From Deferribacter thermophilus (GTDB lineage Bacteria > Chrysiogenota > Deferribacteres > Deferribacterales > Deferribacteraceae), in assembly GCF_049472675.1 (NCBI RefSeq), contig NZ_JAPNXM010000008.1:34075-98074 (forward strand): DNA of 64,000 nt. The letters are read 5' to 3'. Shown here piece by piece: positions 53,184 to 61,053 of this stretch (position 1 is the first letter of the stretch; each line of letters begins with the position of its first letter). Both the position numbers and the translations under genes were made by a program. Below the pieces are notes generated by a model. It saw only the letters and a program-made list of their open reading frames with translations, was not told the DNA's origin and did no database searches.

Positions 53184-53219
53184 TTACACAATTTTTATGA
53201 AATTGTGTAATTTTTACAC
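53184..53219. promoter_or_regulatory. Nested inverted repeats (operator candidate)
   Basis: A perfect 11-base inverted repeat TTACACAATTT/AAATTGTGTAA (53184-53194 and 53200-53210, five-base loop) shares its right arm with a second palindrome GTGTAATTTTTACAC (53205-53219). The 12-mer AATTTTTACACA is repeated directly at 53179 and 53209. The site lies 30 bases upstream of the sigma-54 element and could bind an activator for the plus-strand gene or the DtxR regulator. Confidence 0.5.
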
Positions 53220-53248
53220 ATCATCACATCCAAAAACCTCTTATTTTT

Positions 53249-53264
53249 TGGCATATTAATTGCA
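53249..53264 (+). promoter_or_regulatory. Sigma-54 (-24/-12) promoter
   Basis: TGGCATATTAATTGCA matches the TGGCAC-N5-TTGCA consensus at all invariant GG and GC positions with the exact spacing. The start codon of the DUF4405 gene is 31 bases downstream, preceded by GGAGGG at 53285-53290. Confidence 0.7.
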
Positions 53265-53294
53265 CTTTTTGAGAAAAATTATTTGGAGGGTTTT

Positions 53295-54119
53295 ATGATT
53301 TCACTTAGGAAAATTACATCATTAATTATGTTAATATCATTTATTATTCTAGTTTATAGCGGAATAATACTTTTTATTGCGCCTCAAGGAAAAATTGCCT
53401 ATTGGAGTCTTTGGGAATTTTTGGGATTAACAAAAGAAGAATACACAAATATCCATATCAATTTTTCATTACTTTTTCTTATTTCGGGATTATTACATAT
53501 ATATTACAACTGGAAACCTATTATAAATTATCTAAAAAACAAAAGTAAGAAGTTAGTAGTCTTTACAGTAAACTTTAACCTTGCACTATTAATTTCAATA
53601 ATATTTTTTCTTGGAACATATTACAAAATTTCACCATTTAAAACCATACTTAATTTCAGTGAAAATATGAAAGATTATTGGGAAGAAGTATTAGGCTCAC
53701 CACCAATGCCACATGCAGAACAATTATCACTAAAAAATTTATGTAATAAATTCTCTATTGATTTAGAAATGGCTAAAAAAGCATTAATTAACCAAAATAT
53801 AAAAATAAGCTCAATTGATGAAACACTTTCTCAAATAGCTAAAAATAATGGTATCAGTCCAAACCGCATTTGGGAAATAATAAAAGAATATAAAAAATCT
53901 GGTATGAACTCTAACAAATCAACTAATGAACCAACAGGTTTAGGGAAATTAACACTGATTGAATTTTGCAACAAATATAATATAGATTATAACAAAGCAT
54001 CTAACATTTTAAAAGAATATGGATTTAAATTTAAACAAGATACCAAAATAAAAGAGATATCATCACAAAAAGGGATGTTACCAATAGATATTTATAATCT
54101 TTTACAGAAAAAAGAGTAG
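53295..54119 (+). CDS. DUF4405 membrane protein with duplicated C-terminal repeat
   Basis: 274 residues. Three or so membrane helices in the first 115 residues; the IHINFSLLFLISGLLHIYYN segment has two histidines placed as in DUF4405 haem-type proteins. After SPPMPHAEQ two tandem ~50-residue repeats follow (LSLKNLCNKFSIDLEMAKKA and LTLIEFCNKYNIDYNKASNI), each with a small helical fold. GGAGGG fixes ATG 53295 rather than TTG 53283. Transcribed alone from a sigma-54-type promoter. Role is probably in respiratory or redox membrane chemistry, but unproven. Confidence 0.8.
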   Translation: MISLRKITSLIMLISFIILVYSGIILFIAPQGKIAYWSLWEFLGLTKEEYTNIHINFSLLFLISGLLHIYYNWKPIINYLKNKSKKLVVFTVNFNLALLISIIFFLGTYYKISPFKTILNFSENMKDYWEEVLGSPPMPHAEQLSLKNLCNKFSIDLEMAKKALINQNIKISSIDETLSQIAKNNGISPNRIWEIIKEYKKSGMNSNKSTNEPTGLGKLTLIEFCNKYNIDYNKASNILKEYGFKFKQDTKIKEISSQKGMLPIDIYNLLQKKE

Positions 54120-54141
54120 ATGCTCAAACAGCATCTACTCT
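54113..54141 (-). terminator. Strong intrinsic terminator of the polyamine operon
   Basis: A perfect 12-base stem AGAGTAGATGCT/AGCATCTACTCT with a CAAAC loop. On the minus strand it directly follows the nspC stop codon and is followed by TTTTTT. It overlaps the 3' end of the convergent DUF4405 gene and may also act on the plus strand, where only a weak T-rich tail follows. Confidence 0.85.
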
Positions 54142-55312
54142 ATACATACTTATTTTCAAAATCTGAGTAGCTATAATTTTTAATCCATTTAACTCCATCT
54201 TTTAAACTTATTACTACAATCGATGGAAGTTTTACTCCATTAAAAGTATTATTTTTAACAAAAGAGTACAAAGCCATATCCAGCATTATTAATTTATCAC
54301 CAACTTTTAGCGGATTTTTAAATGAGTAATAACCAAAAAAGTCCCCTGCAAGACATGAGCATCCACCAATTCTGTATTTAAACTCATATTCGTTCCAATC
54401 ACCAGCACCAAGTATTTTTGGAGTATAAGGCATTGCTAGGACATCTGGAGTATGGGTTTCTGCAGAAGAATCTACAATGGCAATATCAACCCCATTATTA
54501 ATTATATCAAGTACTTTAGTAATAAAAACTCCAGCATGTAAAACAACCGCTTCACCAGGCTCCAAATACACATCTAAGTTTTTACCATATCTTTTTCTAA
54601 AGTCTTTTAGAGTATCAATCAACAGTTTTAAATCATAATCGTCCCTTGTTATATGATGACCACCACCAAAATTAACCCATTTTAAACCATTAACATATTT
54701 TCCAAATCTTTCTTCAAAACTTTTTAATACCCTAACAAACACATCAGAATTTTGCTCACACAATGCATGAAAATGAAAACCATCTACAATACTGAGTTCT
54801 TCCCCCTCTATATCATCAGGATTTACACCAAACCTTGAGCCAGGGATACATGGGTTGTATAAATCAACCTCCACTTCTGAATGTCCAGGGTTTACCCGTA
54901 ATCCAACCTGTTTCCCTCTTTTTTTTACTAATTCACCATATTTTTCCAATTGATTAATCGAATTAAAGATAACCACATCAGAACATTCTATAATCTCATC
55001 AATTTCATCATCTCTATAAGCAGGTGCATAGGTATGCACTTCCTTTTTAAAATGTTTATACCCTAATTTTGCTTCCCATAACCCACTTGCACAAACACCG
55101 TAAAGGTATTTTGATATTAGAGGATAGGTTACAGGTAAAGTATAAGCCTTTTGAGCCAAAAGAATTTTTACTCCAGCTTCATCCTGCACCCTTTTTAAAA
55201 TTTGACAGTTATATTCAATTGCATCTTCACTTATAACATAAGCAGGGGTATCAATTTTATTTAATATATTTTCTGGAAAAAAATTGTAATATCGCTCAAT
55301 ATAATTTTTCAT
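54140..55312 (-). CDS. nspC: Carboxynorspermidine/carboxyspermidine decarboxylase
   Basis: PLP enzyme of the alanine racemase/DapA-decarboxylase fold (390 residues). PLP-lysine in KILLAQKAYTLP (K55), VCASGLWEAKLG, VNFGGGHHITRDDYDL and the active-site Cys region GGCSCLAGDFFGYYSF. The frame opens at TTG 55315; ATG 55312 overlaps the preceding stop as TGATG. It decarboxylates carboxyspermidine (or carboxynorspermidine) to give spermidine or norspermidine. Last gene of the operon, followed by a strong terminator. Confidence 0.92.
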   Translation of the reverse strand: MKNYIERYYNFFPENILNKIDTPAYVISEDAIEYNCQILKRVQDEAGVKILLAQKAYTLPVTYPLISKYLYGVCASGLWEAKLGYKHFKKEVHTYAPAYRDDEIDEIIECSDVVIFNSINQLEKYGELVKKRGKQVGLRVNPGHSEVEVDLYNPCIPGSRFGVNPDDIEGEELSIVDGFHFHALCEQNSDVFVRVLKSFEERFGKYVNGLKWVNFGGGHHITRDDYDLKLLIDTLKDFRKRYGKNLDVYLEPGEAVVLHAGVFITKVLDIINNGVDIAIVDSSAETHTPDVLAMPYTPKILGAGDWNEYEFKYRIGGCSCLAGDFFGYYSFKNPLKVGDKLIMLDMALYSFVKNNTFNGVKLPSIVVISLKDGVKWIKNYSYSDFENKYV

Positions 55313-56532
55313 CAAAACTCTGGTAACTCCCCTTCAAAGTCCTCTATTTTCCATGGTAACCCGTATTTATTTAGTGCATCCATAAATGGGTCAGGATCAA
55401 GCTGCTCTACATTAAATACACCTTTACCACTCCAAACACCTTTTATTACAAGCATAGCACCAATCATTGCAGGAACACCTGTTGTATAGGATACAGCTTG
55501 CGCTTGCACCTCTTTATAAGCTTCTGCATGGTCACACACATTATAAATATATTTTTTAAACCTCCTACCATCCTTTTCACCATCAAATATACATCCAATA
55601 ACTGTCTTCCCTTTATAATTTGTGCCAAGCTCAGCTGGATCAGGCAGTAATTTTTTCAAAAATTTAAGAGGCACGACTTTACACCCTTCATAATCCACTT
55701 CATCAATTCTTGTCATACCCACATTTTTTAAAACCCTTAAATGGGTTAGATATTGATCAGAAAAAGTCATCCAAAATCTAATTCTTTCAAGCCCCTTGAT
55801 ATGCTTTACCAATGATTCCATTTCCTCATGATATAAAAGGTAGCTTTCTCTTGGACCAACTTCTGGATAGTTAAAGGTAAAATGAATACTACCCTCCTCT
55901 ATTATTGGTGGTGTTTCAACCCATTTGCCATTTTTCCAGTGTCTAACCACTTGGGTAACTTCTCTAATATTTATCTCAGGATTAAAATTCGTGGCAAAAG
56001 GATGGCCGTGATCACCAGCATTACAATCTAAAATATCTATAGTTTTAATAGTATCGTAAAGATGTTTAGCAGCATAAGCACAAAAAACATTTGTAACACC
56101 AGGGTCAAACCCACAACCTAATACAGCCATTATCCCAGCATCTTTATATCTGTCATGGTATGCCCACTGCCATTTATACTCAAATTTTGGATTGTCTTTC
56201 GGTTCATAATTTGCTGTATCAAGGTAATGCACCCCAGTTTCAAGACACGCATCCATAATAGTTAAATCTTGATAAGGTAGAGCAACATTTACAACAATAT
56301 CTGGATTAAAATCTTTTATTAGTGCAACAACCTCTTCTGTTTTATCAGCATCAACTGCAGCTGTTTTAATATCAACACCATACTGATTTTTGATATCAGA
56401 TGCTATTTTATCACATTTCTCTTTAGTCCTACTTGCTAAACATATCTCTTCAAAAACATCTGGTAGCATAGCACATTTTTTTGCTACAACATTACCAACA
56501 CCGCCAGCACCTATTATTAAAACTTTACCCAT
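55312..56532 (-). CDS. Carboxynorspermidine/carboxyspermidine dehydrogenase
   Basis: 406 residues of the saccharopine-dehydrogenase (LYS9) family. NAD(P) site VLIIGAGGVGNVVAKKCAML, then DTANYEPKDNPKFEYKWQWA and GCGFDPGVTNVFCAYAAKHL, which identify the carboxy(nor)spermidine branch. It condenses aspartate semialdehyde with a diamine and reduces the imine. Coupled by overlap to the decarboxylase gene and 14 bases downstream of speA. Confidence 0.92.
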   Translation of the reverse strand: MGKVLIIGAGGVGNVVAKKCAMLPDVFEEICLASRTKEKCDKIASDIKNQYGVDIKTAAVDADKTEEVVALIKDFNPDIVVNVALPYQDLTIMDACLETGVHYLDTANYEPKDNPKFEYKWQWAYHDRYKDAGIMAVLGCGFDPGVTNVFCAYAAKHLYDTIKTIDILDCNAGDHGHPFATNFNPEINIREVTQVVRHWKNGKWVETPPIIEEGSIHFTFNYPEVGPRESYLLYHEEMESLVKHIKGLERIRFWMTFSDQYLTHLRVLKNVGMTRIDEVDYEGCKVVPLKFLKKLLPDPAELGTNYKGKTVIGCIFDGEKDGRRFKKYIYNVCDHAEAYKEVQAQAVSYTTGVPAMIGAMLVIKGVWSGKGVFNVEQLDPDPFMDALNKYGLPWKIEDFEGELPEF

Positions 56533-56546
56533 AATTTCACCTCAAT

Positions 56547-58388
56547 TTAATTTTTTGAACCTGCTATAGTTTTTAAATAGCAATTTTCACTTAATACAAG
56601 ATATAAATTACCAATGACATCTTTTTTCTCATCAGCAGGGATTAATTCAGAATCTTCAATATTTTGTTTTAATCTTCTTTCAATCTCTTTTGCATCATAG
56701 TCAAGATCATCTAACACATCCAAAATATTTTGTGCTTCAATGATATCATCTATTTTATAATTTCCCTCTTCATCAAAATTAATGACAAACTCGGTTGGAT
56801 GTGTAAATAAATTATGCTCCATACCTAAAGTCTCTTGATAAGCACCAACAAGAAAGAAACCTAAAAAGTAATCCTCTTTTTTCAAATCCACATCGTGCAA
56901 AAACAAAGGTCTATCAGCATCAAAGGCTATTTCACCATCACTATCGCATGTAATATCCCAAAGGCTTGCTGATCTTGTAGGTGAAATATCAAGTTTATCA
57001 AGTGGCATAACAGGAAATTGTTGCCCAAGCCCCCAATAATCTGGTAAACTTTGAAAAATAGAAAAATTCAACAAATATCTTTCCTGAATCATATTTTGAA
57101 TATCTTTCAATTCAGAAAGATTTTTATTTTTTAATAATTCAATCGCTTTTCTAATTATGAGATGGACTAAAACTTCTGTATTGTTTCTATCTACTAAGTC
57201 AATATACCCTAAATCAAATAGGGTTAAAAGAGATTCCATGTGGTCTAAACTGTCATGTAAAAATTCTATAGCATTCTTCTCATTTATTGTATTGTAAAGC
57301 TCATACAACTCCTCAATTAGAGGAGGATTTTGTTCTTTTAAACAGAGTTTTTGCTCATTATACTCTTGAGAAAATAGCTCTAAAACAGGTACTACTAATA
57401 CAGCATGGCTTGCTGCCACATATCTACCTGCTTCGATAAATATATCAGGCTCAGGAACACCTTTGTTGTTTGCTATCATTTTAAGTAAGAACACAACATC
57501 GCTGGTATACTCATCTAAAGTATAATTGATACTGTGATTACTTTTATGTTGGCTATACTCAACAGCGAGACCACCACCAATATCTATCTTTTTTAAATTT
57601 TTTGCTCCCATCTTATACAATTCAGCATAAATATTACCAGCCTCTCTTAATGCTTTCTTTACAGGAGATATTTCACTTATCTGAGAACCTATATGAAAAT
57701 GAATCATCGTTAGATAATCAATTAAATTTTCCTCTTTCAAAATTTTTAAAGCTTCTATTAATTCTACAGAAGTAAGACCAAACTTTGAATTTATACCACC
57801 GCTTTTAGCCCAAATACCTATACCAGAGCTATGAAGCTTGATTCTTAAACCAATATTTGGATATGGAGGTCCCATCTCTTTTGCAACTTCTACAATCGTC
57901 TCAAGTTCATTTAAGCCTTCAATGGTTAGTGTGATATTTTGCCCCATTTTTGCAGAAATAAACCCAAGAGATATCATTTCTTTATCTTTAAAACCGTTTA
58001 CAACAATCGGACACCCATCATTTACATAGCTCATAGCAATTATGAGCTCTGGTTTACTACCAGCCTCTAACCCATAATTTTTCCCTTTTGTATTTTCCAT
58101 CAAATATTTAACAAAATTTGGATACTGATTTACTTTTAATGGAAATACCGATGAAAATTTCCCAGAATATTCATACTCTTTTATATACTTATTAAATTTA
58201 TTAAAAAGTGAATTAACTTGCTTTTTAAGTATATGAGGAAATCTAAACAGAACTGGCCCTTTAAACCCCTGCTCTCTAACATCTTTTACAATATCAATAA
58301 TTGCAGGTCTGTTACCTTCATTAATGACAACTTTACCATCCTCAATAATAAAATCGTAACCGCCCCAAATCTTTATTCCATAATCCAT
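56547..58388 (-). CDS. speA: Biosynthetic arginine decarboxylase
   Basis: Group IV decarboxylase, 613 residues from ATG 58388, which has an AGAGGT site; the longer frame start at 58454 adds an unlikely tail. MDYGIKIWGGYDFIIEDGK is a standard opening. PLP-lysine in FPLKVNQYPNFVKYL, FHIGSQISEISP, DIGGGLAVEYSQHKS and the late SLWDITCDSDGEIAFDADRP are all typical. It makes agmatine from arginine. No agmatinase, agmatine deiminase or carbamoylputrescine amidase is present in this window, which matters for the route to spermidine. Confidence 0.95.
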   Translation of the reverse strand: MDYGIKIWGGYDFIIEDGKVVINEGNRPAIIDIVKDVREQGFKGPVLFRFPHILKKQVNSLFNKFNKYIKEYEYSGKFSSVFPLKVNQYPNFVKYLMENTKGKNYGLEAGSKPELIIAMSYVNDGCPIVVNGFKDKEMISLGFISAKMGQNITLTIEGLNELETIVEVAKEMGPPYPNIGLRIKLHSSGIGIWAKSGGINSKFGLTSVELIEALKILKEENLIDYLTMIHFHIGSQISEISPVKKALREAGNIYAELYKMGAKNLKKIDIGGGLAVEYSQHKSNHSINYTLDEYTSDVVFLLKMIANNKGVPEPDIFIEAGRYVAASHAVLVVPVLELFSQEYNEQKLCLKEQNPPLIEELYELYNTINEKNAIEFLHDSLDHMESLLTLFDLGYIDLVDRNNTEVLVHLIIRKAIELLKNKNLSELKDIQNMIQERYLLNFSIFQSLPDYWGLGQQFPVMPLDKLDISPTRSASLWDITCDSDGEIAFDADRPLFLHDVDLKKEDYFLGFFLVGAYQETLGMEHNLFTHPTEFVINFDEEGNYKIDDIIEAQNILDVLDDLDYDAKEIERRLKQNIEDSELIPADEKKDVIGNLYLVLSENCYLKTIAGSKN

Positions 58389-58409
58389 AATAAACCTCTT
58401 AATTTTTGC

Positions 58410-58438
58410 ATTATAGAAGTAAATCCATTTAGTATTAA
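58410..58438 (-). promoter_or_regulatory. Possible internal promoter for speA
   Basis: Perfect TATAAT (58415-58410 on the minus strand) with a weak TTAATA 17 bases upstream, in the 66-base gap between lysO and speA. The start codon is about 20 bases downstream. Confidence 0.4.
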
Positions 58439-58454
58439 AATTCAAATTTTGCAA

Positions 58455-59054
58455 TTAAAAATTTAAAATAAAAGGGACTAAAATTGGAACAAGCGCACTA
58501 AGAATAAAACCATTTATAAAGGCAACTATCGCTGCGCTACTTCCTGCATATTTTTCGATAATAGGCAAAGCGGTATCCATAGTAGTAGCACCACCTGGTG
58601 CAATAGACACATAAGGGCCAACATATTTCGCAAGATATGGAACAAGCATTATACTGATTATTTCCCTGCTAACATTAGATAAAAATGCTATTGAGCCCAA
58701 ATCGGCACTTTTCATTTTTGCAATTATAACAGCAGAAAGGGAATACCACCCAAAACCAGCTGCAATAGCAAGAGAATCTTTTACGCTGATTGCAAGGAAA
58801 AAAGAAGCCACAAAACCTCCCACCAATGTTCCAACAATTGTTCCAAAAGGGACTAAAAAAGCATATCTATCAGCAGAAACAAGCCTCATAATAGACTCTT
58901 TGTCTCTGCCTATATCATAACCAATCAATAAAAGAAGTAAATACAATGAATAATCTGTTATATTCCCAGAATATTCTGTTAAAAATGTGGGTAAAAAACC
59001 AAACTGTGCAAACAAAACACCACAAATCACAGCGATTATCATCAAAAAAATCAT
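58455..59054 (-). CDS. LysO-type exporter, C-terminal part
   Basis: 199 residues, about six membrane helices. FPTFLTEYSGNITDYSLYLL, GYDIGRDKE, GFGWYSLSAVII and PGGATTMDTALPIIEKYAGS are the conserved LysO/DUF340 motifs, including the membrane-embedded Asp and the PGGATTMD loop. E. coli LysO (YbjE) is one polypeptide of about 300 residues; here the same length is split over two overlapping genes. Probable lysine or other cationic amine exporter; the neighbouring polyamine genes suggest looking at such substrates. Confidence 0.85.
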   Translation of the reverse strand: MIFLMIIAVICGVLFAQFGFLPTFLTEYSGNITDYSLYLLLLLIGYDIGRDKESIMRLVSADRYAFLVPFGTIVGTLVGGFVASFFLAISVKDSLAIAAGFGWYSLSAVIIAKMKSADLGSIAFLSNVSREIISIMLVPYLAKYVGPYVSIAPGGATTMDTALPIIEKYAGSSAAIVAFINGFILSALVPILVPFILNF

Positions 59055-59314
59055 TTTTTAAAAACCCTCATTAGCACAGCTACAACTATTACACTAAATG
59101 CTACAGTAAATAAGCTGATAATCAAAGATGTATAACCAAACATCGATATTTTATCCATCAATTTAGGATCTTTTCCTATACTTACACCCATAAAAAAAAG
59201 TAAAATCAATACAGTGGTATTTAAAACATGTTTGCTGTATTTAGGCTCTCTTTTAGACCCTATAAAATAACCAAATAAAACTCCAATAACAAGAAATATA
59301 AGATATTTGACCAA
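59051..59314 (-). CDS. LysO-type exporter, N-terminal part
   Basis: 87 residues, three membrane helices, with LFFMGVSIGKDPKLMDKIS as the DUF340 N-terminal signature. It overlaps the C-terminal gene by four bases in another frame, so both subunits are made in step. Together they have the length of one intact LysO. The clean overlap suggests a natural split rather than a frameshift. Confidence 0.8.
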   Translation of the reverse strand: MVKYLIFLVIGVLFGYFIGSKREPKYSKHVLNTTVLILLFFMGVSIGKDPKLMDKISMFGYTSLIISLFTVAFSVIVVAVLMRVFKK

Positions 59315-59318
59315 CTTA

Positions 59319-60551
59319 TCATTTACCTCTTAAATCAATTACCCTCTTAGCTTTCCCCTGACTTCTTTCAATAGCACCTTTTTCTACAATTTCAAGGTTT
59401 AGATGAAACCCTAAAAAGTCGTACAGTTTTGTATAAACCTTATCATAAATCACATCATTAAAACCGTTTTCCCTTTCTACTTTTAGAGTAACACTATCTT
59501 TCCCCTTTTTGTCTTCTAAAATGATAACATACTCCATCGATAATTCGTTAAACTGAAGTAAAATGGACTCAATTTGAGATGGATAAAAGTTAACCCCTTT
59601 TATTTTAAGCATATCGTCAGTCCTACCCTTTATTCGCCCAACCTTTATGGTATGTAATCCACAATCACACTTTTCTCTACTAACGATTTTCGTAATATCC
59701 CTAGTTCTGTATCGAATCAAAGGTAACCCTTCTCTTGTCAAAGTAGTGACCACCATTTCACCTTCAATACCATCCTCAACTGGTTCACATGTAACAGGAT
59801 CGATAATTTCTACAATATAATGGTCATCCCACACATGTATGCCATCATGTTTTATACAATCAATCCCTAATCCTACACCACCTGTCTCTGTCATTCCTAT
59901 GATATCAAAAGTTTCTATCCCCATAATATATTCAATTCTTTTTCTCATCTCATCAGACCAAACTTCTGCACCAAATATCCCCACTCTTAGCTTCGAATCC
60001 TTTTTAAAATCAAAGCCTTCATCTTCAGCTATTTCAATTAATCTTAATGGATAAGATGCTATAGCACACAAAACAGTTGATTCTAACTCTTTCATAAATT
60101 TAAGCTGTAAATGAGATCTACCTGGCCCAATGGGGATTACAAAAGCTTTGATCTTTTCTGCTCCGTAATGAAAACCAAAACCACCGTTAAACAAACCAAA
60201 AGATGGCGTAATCTGAATTGTATCCTCACTGGTAACAGTTGCAGTTTTATAACAACGAGCCATTATTTCTGCCCATTGATTTATATCATTTTGGGTCATA
60301 GGGTTGATAATAGGTGTACCAGTAGTTCCACTACTCATGTGCATTCTCATAAAATCCTTTCTATCAGCACAGGCAAAACCAAAAGGGTAACCATTTCGCA
60401 AATCATCCTTTGTGATAAAAGGCAATTTTATAAAATCATCATAACTTTTAATCTCAGAGTTTACATTAAGCCTTTCAAAATAAAATGGGTTATTTTTCTT
60501 TATCCTATAAACAGTTTTATTTAATAATTCTAGCTGTAAATCAGATAACAT
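59319..60551 (-). CDS. Phenylacetate-CoA ligase-family enzyme
   Basis: 410 residues of the adenylate-forming PaaK group. RMHMSSGTTGTPIINPM is the P-loop-like adenylate motif, FDIIGMTETGGVGLGIDC and PLIRYRTRDITKIVSRE complete the AMP-binding set, and RIKGRTDDMLKIKGVNFYPS is the hinge. It links an aryl acid to CoA with ATP, or runs the reverse direction to conserve ATP. Lies directly downstream of and overlapping iorB, which fits aromatic amino-acid breakdown. Confidence 0.9.
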   Translation of the reverse strand: MLSDLQLELLNKTVYRIKKNNPFYFERLNVNSEIKSYDDFIKLPFITKDDLRNGYPFGFACADRKDFMRMHMSSGTTGTPIINPMTQNDINQWAEIMARCYKTATVTSEDTIQITPSFGLFNGGFGFHYGAEKIKAFVIPIGPGRSHLQLKFMKELESTVLCAIASYPLRLIEIAEDEGFDFKKDSKLRVGIFGAEVWSDEMRKRIEYIMGIETFDIIGMTETGGVGLGIDCIKHDGIHVWDDHYIVEIIDPVTCEPVEDGIEGEMVVTTLTREGLPLIRYRTRDITKIVSREKCDCGLHTIKVGRIKGRTDDMLKIKGVNFYPSQIESILLQFNELSMEYVIILEDKKGKDSVTLKVERENGFNDVIYDKVYTKLYDFLGFHLNLEIVEKGAIERSQGKAKRVIDLRGK

Positions 60552-61053
60552 TTTTCAACTCCTTGAGTATTAAAGTATATTTATTTTCATCTAAAAGCTT
60601 TTGATTTATCAAAATGTTTTTTACATCAATTAAGTCTATTTTTCCTAATAACCCAAAGAATATGAACAATAAGAAGTAGTTTGCGTATTTAGGTGACTCA
60701 AAAATTTTTAATGATGATTTTGTTGCATCAAAAAATACCCCTTTATTGCTTTTATTATTTTTCTCAGTATTAACAATATAATATCCATCATTTTTTAAGT
60801 AATGCTTATTATTTAAATATTCATCATAATCTGTAGAAATTATGTAGTCAGCCTGATTATAGCCAAAACCTGCACTTTTAAATTCTCCACATTTTAAAAA
60901 AGTACTTACACTACCTCCTCGCATTGCCATACCATGCGTTTCTGCAGAAATCACTTTGTATCCTAATAAAGATAAAATATTTCCTATAGTTCTATTTAAA
61001 GTGATAACCCCTTGCCCACCTTTTCCACAAATTAAACAGTTAAACCTCATCAT
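60541..61053 (-). CDS. iorB: Indolepyruvate ferredoxin oxidoreductase, beta subunit
   Basis: 170 residues; CLICGKGGQGVITLNRTIGN is the conserved gamma-domain opening and SAETHGMAMRGGSVSTFLK follows, diagnostic of 2-oxoacid oxidoreductase gamma-type subunits such as IorB. It overlaps iorA by 14 bases and the ligase gene by 11. Cytoplasmic; binds CoA. Confidence 0.93.
   Translation of the reverse strand: MMRFNCLICGKGGQGVITLNRTIGNILSLLGYKVISAETHGMAMRGGSVSTFLKCGEFKSAGFGYNQADYIISTDYDEYLNNKHYLKNDGYYIVNTEKNNKSNKGVFFDATKSSLKIFESPKYANYFLLFIFFGLLGKIDLIDVKNILINQKLLDENKYTLILKELKNVI

Noticed and set aside
60111..60524. 137-residue plus-strand frame opposite the CoA-ligase gene
   Set aside because: It is the complement of a well-supported gene, has no ribosome site or recognisable fold, and its composition is that of an antisense shadow.
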